From Anopheles merus (taxonomy: Eukaryota > Arthropoda > Insecta > Diptera > Culicidae): a stretch of 64,000 bases of DNA. Under the pieces are notes generated by a model, which ran no database searches, was not told where the DNA came from, and saw only the letters and a list, made by a program, of their open reading frames with translations. Positions 56,542 through 64,000 of this stretch are shown piece after piece. Both the position numbers and the translations under genes were made by a program. The stretch is from contig NW_024427620.1 in the NCBI RefSeq assembly GCF_017562075.2, forward strand, positions 1 through 64,000, in the 5' to 3' direction. Each line of letters opens with the position of its first letter. Positions within the stretch are counted from its first letter, which is position 1.

Positions 56542-57627
56542 ACCAAACGAACCAAGTGCCCATGAAACGAGGCTTGGTAGGGTCATTTTTGGGGGAACGA
56601 ATACACCAAACGTCACAGAGAACTCATTTGTCATGACAGAGACGTACGAAGAAGGAAACAAGAACATGATGCAAATCTTGCGTGGTTTTTTTTTTCTACA
56701 GAGGAATTTGGAGTTAAACCTACTCCAACCCGTGCCTCTGAAGAAGACAAAAGAGCGTTAAAGATTATGAAAGACACGCTTAAAAATACTGGCGACGGAT
56801 ACGAAATTGGTTTAGTATGGAAAACCGACAATCCTAAATTGCCAGATAGTTACGGACAAGCGCTTACGAGCTTAAAAAGTCAAGAAAAAGCAATGGAAAG
56901 GGATCCAAGCGTAAAATCATGGTATCATAAAGAAATAAACGCATACGTTGAAAAGGGATATGCGCGTAAGGTGGTGTCGACCAATGGAACTGCTGCAATT
57001 GAACGGGAAAATAAACTATATTCCCCACTTTTCCCTGATAAACCATAAACCCATTCCCAAACCACGTTTAGTATCCGACGCGGCTGCAAAAAATCAAAAT
57101 ATATCCCTTAATTCTCAACTTCTTTCCGGCCCAGATCTTACTGCGTCCCTGTTCGGAGTGCTAGTCCGCTTCAGGGAACACAAAATAGGCTGTTCAGGAG
57201 ATATCAAGGAAATGTATCACCAGGTAAAGGTGAGACGGGAAGATTAAGACGCTCAAAGATTTATATTTCGAGAATCGCCTTCTGACGTTCCTCAAGTTTA
57301 CGTTATGCAAGTGATGATGTTTGGGGCAACTTGCTCACCAACTTGTGCTCAGTTTGTGAAGAACGAGAACACACTGCGTTACAAAAATATTTATCCCCAG
57401 GCAGTAAAAGCGATTGTTGAAATTCACTACATAGATGACTACCTAGATAGTTATCCAGATATTGATACAGCCGTGAATACTATCTCGGAGGTGTGTAACA
57501 TACATGATGATGCTAAATTCTTTATGAGAAACTTCTTTTCCAACTCAAAAGAAGTGGAGATAAGCATTCCAACCAATCCGAGAAGAGTGTACTTGGCATA
57601 GAGGAGAAAAATCAAAACTTCGATAGA
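56542..57627 (+). pseudogene. BEL reverse transcriptase region, frame-broken
   Basis: Recognisable pieces in order: the protease-RT junction (EEFGVKPTPTRASEEDKRAL), RT fingers (PKPRLVSDAAAKN), the palm with GCSGDIKEMYHQVKV, VMQVMMFGATCSPTCAQFV and the catalytic IHYIDDYLDSY box at about 57420. The frame changes near 56990 and about 57601, and a stop sits at 57245-57247. The active-site Asp pair is intact although the gene cannot be translated as one chain. Confidence 0.88.
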
Positions 57628-59892
57628 GTGTTGGGATTGATTTGGGACAAAGAGTCTGACCACTCCTACAAGTTTAAAAGGGCAGATATTAAAACACTAA
57701 CGAAACGTCAGCTGTTCTCATATATGATGAAAATCTATAATCCTCTAGGTCATCTTGCCAACATTACTGTTGAAGGTAAGATTTTGATGCAAGATCTTTG
57801 GAAACCTAAACTAGACTGGGATGACGAAGTCACACAGTCCATAAAGGAAAAATGGGAAAACTGGATAAGCCGAATCGAAAACTCGATGAACATATCCATA
57901 CCTAGATGTTTTTCGATTGGAAATAACGTAAAGATCAGGGAGCTCCATACTTTCGTAGACGCGTCAGAAAAGGCCTTTGCCGCAGTAACGTATCTTAGGA
58001 CAGTCCACGACTTAGGCATCGACATAAGTATCGTGGCCGCAAAATCAAGAGTCGCTTTTACCAAACTACTGTCGATCCCTAGGCTTGAATTGCAAGGGGC
58101 AGTGCTAGGCACTCGCCTAAACGAAGCAATCAAGAGAGAATTGCGGTTAAAGGTTCAAACAAAATTCTTTTGGACCGATTCAAAAACAGTTCTAGCTTGG
58201 CTTAACTCAGATCCTAGAACATATAATCAGTTCGTAGCCCTGAGATTCAGAGAAATTTTGGAGTTAAACTCTCCGAAGCAGTGGAACTGGGTAGCATCTG
58301 CAGAAAACCCTGCTGACGAAGCTACAAAAACTTGTAAGAAAAAGTCAATATGGTTAAATGGTCCCGACTTTCTCAAAAATTTAGAAACAAAAACACTAAC
58401 ACCAGACATTCCAGACACATTTGAAGACCGGAAAAGGGTAAACACTTCGAGAACAGTGGAAAGAATAGATTATGACGCCATTTCCGTCGAATGGTGTTCC
58501 AAGTACTTGGATTGGTTAAAAAGTAAGGCTAAATCCCTGTCATTTTCGACAGCAATCGATAAAGCTACCCTTGACTTAGCTGAGCGCCACTTCATAAAAA
58601 AGGCTCAATGGGAAAGCTTTCAAACGGAAATGATACAACTCTCATTGAAGAACCCGATTAATGGCAGCAGTAAAGTTAGGTGCCTGTGCCCTATGTTGGA
58701 CCAAGATGGGATCATGCGATCTAGAGGAAGACTTGAACACGTTAAATTCCTTCAGTTTAACGCACGTAGCCCTATTGTCCTACCGAAAGGGCATTACATT
58801 ACAAACCTTATCCTGCAACATTATCATGAGAGGTACTACCACCAGAAGAGCGAATCAGTGATGGATGCAGTTCGTCAAAAATTCTGGGTGATAGATCTCA
58901 GAAGCAGTCTTAAACACGTAATAAACAAATGTCAATACTGCAAAAACGCACGAGCTAAACCAATCCCACCAATAATGGCACCACTGCCAACATGTAGAAC
59001 AGCAGTGTTTAAAAAACCATTTACGCATTGTGGAGTAGATTACTTCGGCCCCCTATTCGTTACGATAGGCAGACGGTCAGAAAAAAGGTGGGGTGTTATA
59101 TTTACGTGTTTAACCACAAGAGCAATCCATATAGAAATAGCCATTGATCTAACGGCAAGCACCTTTATTGTTTGCTTAAAAAATATGCAATACAGAAGAG
59201 GAAAGGTATCTTTCTTATACAGCGATAACGGGACCAACTTTGTCGGAGCCGACAATGAGATGAAACAAATAAGATATCGATGTGCCTAAGAAGGCATAGA
59301 ATGGATCTTTAACCCACCAGGCGCACCTCATTTTGGAGGTGCGTGGGAGCGAATGGTTGGAGAAATCAAGAGTTTGCTTCCCATGGCTGAGAGTTATAAA
59401 GAACACGTTCTCAGATCAATACTTAATGAGATAGAGTTCCTAACAAATAATCGACCATTGACTCACTTAACACTAGAACAAGAAGATGACGAGCCCCTAA
59501 CTCCAGCTCATTTCTTGCTAGGTTGTTCCGGCGAGGCGGAGCCGAATATCTCAGATATCACCAAAACAGAATTGGTACGGTCCGATTGGAAAAGGGCCCA
59601 AGCAATCACACAACAATATTGGCGACGGTGGATAGCTGAGTATCTCCCAAAGCTCTCTATACGAGAAAATTGGACTCAACCGGCCAAACCATTAAAAATA
59701 GGCGATATTGTCACGTTTTCCGATGAACAAAGGAAAGAAAAGTGGTTTAAAGGCCGAATCTGCGAGCTGGTAACTGGCGTAGACGGACAAACTCGTTCAG
59801 CACGAATCAAAGTAGGTAATAATGTAGTTAATAGGCCAACTGTAAAACTAGCAGTACTTGAGGTAAAACGAGATCAAACATTTCCAAATTGA
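57628..59892 (+). pseudogene. BEL RNase H, integrase and C-terminal domain
   Basis: One frame with a single internal stop at 59287-59289. It contains the connection and Pao-type RNase H region (LHTFVDASEKAFAAVTYL, SIPRLELQGAVLGTRL, FFWTDSKTVLAWL, NPADEATK), the integrase zinc finger (HYHERYYHQKS ... CQYCKNARAKP), and core residues Asp (CGVDYFGPL), Asp (YSDNGTNFVG) and Glu (GGAWERMV, after the stop). The last 100 codons match the conserved BEL C-terminal domain with PAHFLLG and QYWRRWIAEYLP. The stop falls between the second Asp and Glu and so kills the enzyme. Confidence 0.9.
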
Positions 59893-59994
59893 GGAAAAAG
59901 AAAGGAAACAAATCTTAACGTTATAAAAGCTAAAGCAGAAGAACTAGCAAGTCAAATACCAAAAAGGAAAAAAGCTCAAAATTAGGCCCGTAAC

Positions 59995-61473
59995 ATGGAG
60001 CTCATCCTTAAAATGACAATATACATAGCCGCTCTGTTTAGAGTCGAATGCTTATCGATCGTACCTATCCCTGAACCAGGAATATACTTTGATCATATTG
60101 GGACACTCCTATTGAAAAAAGAAGCATGGAAAACGACATTCCATACGGGGACACGTCTGGCAAATGATACGGATACGTTACAGACGTTGAAAAAACACTT
60201 AACCACAGTATTGAACTCCGTTAATAGTACGGACTCCGTACTCTCAGATCTAAAAGTTACACTTCAGCGCGAATGCAACCATGCAATTCAACTAATTCAA
60301 GGAATAAGTCACAAAAGGACAAAATGCTCCCGGGGAATATTTGGTATATTAAAAGATTTCATGTTCGGGGGAGACGACATAGACGAGCAATTAGCAGCCT
60401 TCAGAGCAGCAGAGGATACAAAAAATACACATGTGTCCGAACGTTTGACCCAAACAAATAAAAAACACAATGAGTTAACAGAAAATTTACGTCACCGAAT
60501 AGACAAACTCTATGATGGTATAGATGTTCTCAGCAAAGAATCTAAGCATAACAAAAATGAAGTTCTAACAAAGTACATACGAGAAACGATCATGCTTACA
60601 ACCGCTCTAGTACAAGACATGATAAATAAGTATCACGAAATAGATTCAAACCAATTATATTTAGAGGACGAAGAGATGTTAAAACAAACTATACGAAGAA
60701 AGATGGCAAGACATTATAACGTTTTAGAATACTCGGAAATAACCAATAGGAGGATAGAAAAGGGTGAAATAGTCTTTTCTATCAAAAACATAATTGTATC
60801 GATAGAAAATTACAAGATGTTTAAAGTCATAGCCATTCCAAACTTTGCCAATCATACGATTTTAGACATACACGAAAATACAATAGCCATCAACGAAACT
60901 AGTTACTTCTACCCGAAGGAAATTGTTAAATTGAACGAATCGCACTACATATCTGCTGAGAAAATAATACAACGAGAACCAGACTGCATAGCATCAGCAT
61001 TACTACACACAGAAAGTGGTACCAGATGTAGTTCAAAGGAAATAGGGTCAGAAGTCACTAAATTTATACAACTTACAAATCCAAACAGTATTCTATTCTT
61101 CTCTACCAACCCTGATAAGATACTACTAAAATGTAATAAAACACTCACTACACCAAGCTGCTCAATCGGAATCATAACCTTGTCACTAGACTGTAGCATT
61201 TTGACCAGCAAGTTCGAAATACAACCGACGATGCTAATAAAATCTGAGCAAGTTAGAGCATATTTTAAAACCGTGTTAAATTTTAGCATATCAAAAGAAG
61301 ATAAGTCGAACGAAGTAGAATCGGTAACCAGTAACTATGCACTTTTCTCGATAACCATACTAAGTGTTTCTATTACGGTCATCTTGGTTTCCGCGATGTT
61401 AATCAAGAAATATCTAAAACAAAATATTGGTCCTCCGCCATGCAGGCCACCCACTTTAAACCTAGAATTGTAA
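59995..61473 (+). CDS. BEL envelope-like glycoprotein ORF
   Basis: Intact 492-codon ORF from ATG. A hydrophobic N-terminal stretch (residues about 4-20) could act as a signal peptide. A basic cleavage-like site (residues 107-113) precedes a Gly/Ile/Phe-rich stretch (114-125) that looks like a fusion peptide, followed by polar helical sequence. Several Asn-X-Ser/Thr sites are present. One transmembrane segment lies near residues 449-470 with a 22-residue tail. The layout is that of the insect errantivirus/baculovirus F-type family; assignment is from layout, not a close match. It lies after pol and would need a spliced or internal mRNA. Confidence 0.78.
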   Translation: MELILKMTIYIAALFRVECLSIVPIPEPGIYFDHIGTLLLKKEAWKTTFHTGTRLANDTDTLQTLKKHLTTVLNSVNSTDSVLSDLKVTLQRECNHAIQLIQGISHKRTKCSRGIFGILKDFMFGGDDIDEQLAAFRAAEDTKNTHVSERLTQTNKKHNELTENLRHRIDKLYDGIDVLSKESKHNKNEVLTKYIRETIMLTTALVQDMINKYHEIDSNQLYLEDEEMLKQTIRRKMARHYNVLEYSEITNRRIEKGEIVFSIKNIIVSIENYKMFKVIAIPNFANHTILDIHENTIAINETSYFYPKEIVKLNESHYISAEKIIQREPDCIASALLHTESGTRCSSKEIGSEVTKFIQLTNPNSILFFSTNPDKILLKCNKTLTTPSCSIGIITLSLDCSILTSKFEIQPTMLIKSEQVRAYFKTVLNFSISKEDKSNEVESVTSNYALFSITILSVSITVILVSAMLIKKYLKQNIGPPPCRPPTLNLEL

Positions 61474-61492
61474 CTCCCCTACGAGGATTTAC

Positions 61493-61503
61493 GGGGGGAG
61501 GGA
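61493..61503 (+). other. BEL polypurine tract
   Basis: GGGGGGAGGGA immediately before the LTR at 61504. Confidence 0.88.
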
Positions 61504-61819
61504 TGTCGCTGACGACAATTTAGGCTTAAAAAACAATGCGTTGCTAGGTCAATAAATGCTGACTAGCTACGTTATGCAACGCGCCAGCGATGCGCGCTGG
61601 TTTAACGATTATATGGAAAAATAGGCTAAGAAGAATAGACTAAGAAGAATATGCTGATCGACGACGGTCAGCATTTTTAGACTATAAAATCAATTGAATA
61701 AATTAATGAAGCCATTATTTGCCAAGAGCCAGTTGGTGCGTTTATTATTGTGTTTAAGTCGGCGTGTACTGTGCCTGTCTTAAGCTGCTGCTCCGAAAGA
61801 CTCTTTCGTGTGCGCGACA
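61504..61819 (+). repeat. BEL LTR 2, shared by copies 1 and 2
   Basis: 316 bp, TGTCGCTGACG to GCGCGACA. It ends copy 1 (preceded by its polypurine tract) and also begins copy 2 (followed by primer binding site and leader). There is no host sequence on either side. Confidence 0.93.
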
Positions 61820-62715
61820 AATGGTGGCTCCAGAGAGGACGCATCAACCAACGGTTCGGCAAGTAGTCAAATAAATCGGGAAATAAAAACCCGAAGTAGT
61901 AACAATCCCGTAGAGGCGTGAATAGAACCCACAGCAACCCAAGCAGGGTTGTGATAGTGAAACAACGGCGACAGACGACGATCCGGCGTAGCCGATCTAC
62001 GACAGTCAGCCCAGGAAGAAGGGCCACGCACCAGTTGCCGACGAAGCAAAACCCGAGAAGCGCCTCGGCGGTGAGTGAGTACAAAAGAACTGTAAGTGCA
62101 ATGTCACAACAGTGAATAGAACGCGGTCATTGTCGCTAGTGAAGTGACGCAATCGAAAGTGAACTCGATACTGCCAACGTATAAGGCAAATGCTGAACCA
62201 GTGAAAAGGTGACCAATACAAGTACGCCGCGAGCTTCGAAAAGTGCATCCGTTCTCGCAACGCAACATGAAACCGTCAGTTTAGCGCCAGTTGGAAACAC
62301 AGTTATCGTAAAACGCATGCGTCGCAAGTATCGGACGTTAACTCCGACGAAACGTGATTATAAAAGTCTGCATAGCGAAACACGTGTGCCGCGAGCTAAA
62401 TATTGCATAAGGCATCCGACGCAGTGCAACGTAGGAAGAGCAAATTGATGAAACTAATTGTGACGAGTGTACCCATCTTGTGTATGACCGTCGTGTGTAT
62501 GACCGCCGACCCACCGCTAAGAAAATATCGTTCCGGTTGAGGCAACCATCGTTCTCGGTTTGAGGGCAACCGGCACGTAATACAGAAGACGTCGTATTTG
62601 ATCCTGAGAAGACCAACAAGCAGCAGTGAAGAGATCACTCCCGATCCAGCCGTCCCTGACCAGCCGAATAGGAGTTGACCCTGCTGAAGCGGATTTGAAC
62701 CACGGTGAGTTCAAG

Positions 62716-64000
62716 ATGGAATATGATTTTAAAAAGAATCCGAATGGGCACTGCAAATTGTGCACGAACCCAGATGATATAGGGAAATTGATAACTTGTA
62801 TTGATTGCGACAGGTGGTTTCACTTGTCATGCTTAGATATAAAATCACCAATTAAAGATTTCCTATGCAAAAAATGTAAAGATATGAAAGTTGAACGGCA
62901 GGAACATAGGTCAGCACTAATGCAAACGCAAAAACTGCTGAAAGAAAAAATGACAAATGATGAAGAAAAAGAAAAAGTAAGAATAGAAGAAGAGCTAAAA
63001 TGGCTACAAGGAGAGTTACAAAACAAAAAATCAGAAGATGTCAGTGAAAAACCAATGACAAGTTCAGACGTAAAACTGTTAGCTCAGAGTTTAGACAAAA
63101 TGGTTCAATCGTTGTGTTCTAAGGACTCGAAAGTAACACTTTCAAAGCTTCCAGATTTCGATGGAAGCTATAAATGGTGGCCTCAATTTAAACAAGCCTA
63201 CGAAGAAACTTCCCGAGCTTGTAAGTTTTCAAATTTAGAAAACATGAATAGGCTGCAAAAGCATCTGAAAGGCAAAGCACTTCGTGCGGTTAGCGGGTTA
63301 ATGTTTAACCCAGAAAATGTTCCACTTGTATTAAACAGGCTCGACAAAATGTTCGGGAACCCTGAAAGCATTTACAAGTATTTACTGTTAGAATTACTAG
63401 TAGTGAAGCACATAACGACAGATAATCCTTCAGCATTTTTCGAATTTTCCAACGCTTTGCGCAATCTCATTGATAACAAGAATCTTACGCTACAAGACCT
63501 AGCAGAATGGTTGAAACCTTCTGAAGAACTGGCCATTATACTGGCCGCGAACGAAGGAGTAGCCAAACAAGAAAGGTCGAACCGTCAAAACATACAACAT
63601 CGTCATAAAGGGTCAGAAAAGGAAACAATATGTCTAATTTGTGGATTTCCTCATGAAACCACTCGTTGCCGACAATTGAACGGTAAGACGCCCGATGAAA
63701 AATTATCTCTTTTTATTCGGCATAGAGTTTGCACCAATTGCTGCAAGTACAGCAACCATAACGCCCAAAACTGTCGCCTACCACCACATTGTAGTGTGTA
63801 CGGTTGCGGCAAAAGGCATCATAGTATGTTTCATAAAAGAAATCTGGTAGAAGGGCAATCTACACACAAAATAAATTGCCATCTGGAAAAAAATAATCTA
63901 TTCTATCAGATCGTGCCCATCACTCTGCACCATAATGATAGAAAATTCGAAACATATGCATTCATGGATCCTGGCTCTTCAACTAGCCTCATTTTGGAAA
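62716..64000 (+). CDS. BEL Gag with PHD finger, copy 2, partial
   Basis: Starts at the ATG equivalent to 54961 and stays open to the window end (428 codons, into the protease). The PHD cysteines and histidine and the zinc knuckles are all kept. Two Glu-to-Lys changes lie within and just after the PHD finger. Whether its pol shares the lesions of copy 1 cannot be seen here. Confidence 0.88.
   Translation, partial: MEYDFKKNPNGHCKLCTNPDDIGKLITCIDCDRWFHLSCLDIKSPIKDFLCKKCKDMKVERQEHRSALMQTQKLLKEKMTNDEEKEKVRIEEELKWLQGELQNKKSEDVSEKPMTSSDVKLLAQSLDKMVQSLCSKDSKVTLSKLPDFDGSYKWWPQFKQAYEETSRACKFSNLENMNRLQKHLKGKALRAVSGLMFNPENVPLVLNRLDKMFGNPESIYKYLLLELLVVKHITTDNPSAFFEFSNALRNLIDNKNLTLQDLAEWLKPSEELAIILAANEGVAKQERSNRQNIQHRHKGSEKETICLICGFPHETTRCRQLNGKTPDEKLSLFIRHRVCTNCCKYSNHNAQNCRLPPHCSVYGCGKRHHSMFHKRNLVEGQSTHKINCHLEKNNLFYQIVPITLHHNDRKFETYAFMDPGSSTSLILE

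Larger units (their letters stand above)
53749..61819 (+). mobile_element. BEL/Pao retrotransposon with PHD-Gag and env, copy 1
   Basis: 8.07 kb from the LTR at 53749 to the end of the shared LTR at 61819. Order: LTR, primer binding site, 0.9-kb leader, Gag with protease, RT, RNase H, integrase with C-terminal domain, envelope-like ORF, polypurine tract, LTR. Pol has frame breaks in the region after 56520, near 56990, 57245 and 57601, and an in-frame stop at 59287, while gag and env are open. The repeat unit is 7755 bp. A second copy begins at the shared LTR. Confidence 0.94.
61504..64000 (+). mobile_element. BEL/Pao retrotransposon, tandem copy 2 (continues past the window)
   Basis: From the shared LTR on, every position matches copy 1 at a constant offset of 7755 bp with no indel to the window end. 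I counted only a few substitutions (for example near 62101, 62711, 62854 and 62887). Its pol and far LTR are outside the window. Confidence 0.94.

Overview
This is nuclear DNA of a mosquito, most likely an Anopheles. The evidence is a spliced insect L-type calcium-channel gene, a SINE that I recognise as SINE200-like (known from Anopheles gambiae) with a perfect 12-bp target duplication, and a dense load of insect Ty3/gypsy, BEL/Pao, non-LTR, Tc1/mariner-like and hAT-like elements. Nothing prokaryotic is present. The one host gene runs on the + strand from before position 1 to the stop codon at 48552. It encodes the alpha-1 subunit of an L-type (Cav1) channel, ortholog of Drosophila Ca-alpha1D. 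Thirteen exons cover the end of the II-III loop, repeat III, repeat IV, the EF-hand, the IQ motif and a short C-terminus, about 953 codons with consistent splice phases. The N-terminal half lies upstream of the window. One intron uses a GC donor, a 72-nt intron beside the repeat III selectivity filter is open in frame, and two introns of 10.7 and 16.8 kb hold most of the repeats. Layout: 1-10.5 kb is a foldback-type repeat interrupted by a complete 7.8-kb Ty3/gypsy element (minus strand, 633-8476, 5-bp target duplication). The gypsy element has a probable intron between gag and pol and a 2.4-kb leader with a regular array of GC-rich motifs. 10.5-15.2 kb is intronic with a SINE and MITE-like pieces. 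15.2-16.4 kb holds exons for III S1-S5. 16.4-27.0 kb is intron: a 1.5-kb Tc1-like element, a LINE fragment, tandem repeats, a second foldback copy and a TA-flanked MITE. 27.0-30.4 kb holds exons from the III pore loop to the IV pore. 30.4-47.1 kb is intron, dominated by a 5.7-kb foldback element with arms of about 2.8 kb (30835-36549), then decayed LINEs, MITEs and a second SINE. 47.1-48.6 kb holds the last three exons. 48.6-53.7 kb is intergenic and full of non-autonomous DNA elements. 53.7-64.0 kb is a BEL/Pao retrotransposon with an N-terminal PHD finger in Gag and an envelope-like ORF; pol is broken. It is followed head to tail by a second, nearly identical copy that shares the LTR between them and runs off the window. 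The features of most biological interest are: the giant inverted repeat inside a neuronal channel transcript (possible long dsRNA); the gag-pol intron and insulator-like array in the gypsy element; the PHD-Gag plus env BEL tandem; and the unusual introns at functionally critical points of the channel gene.
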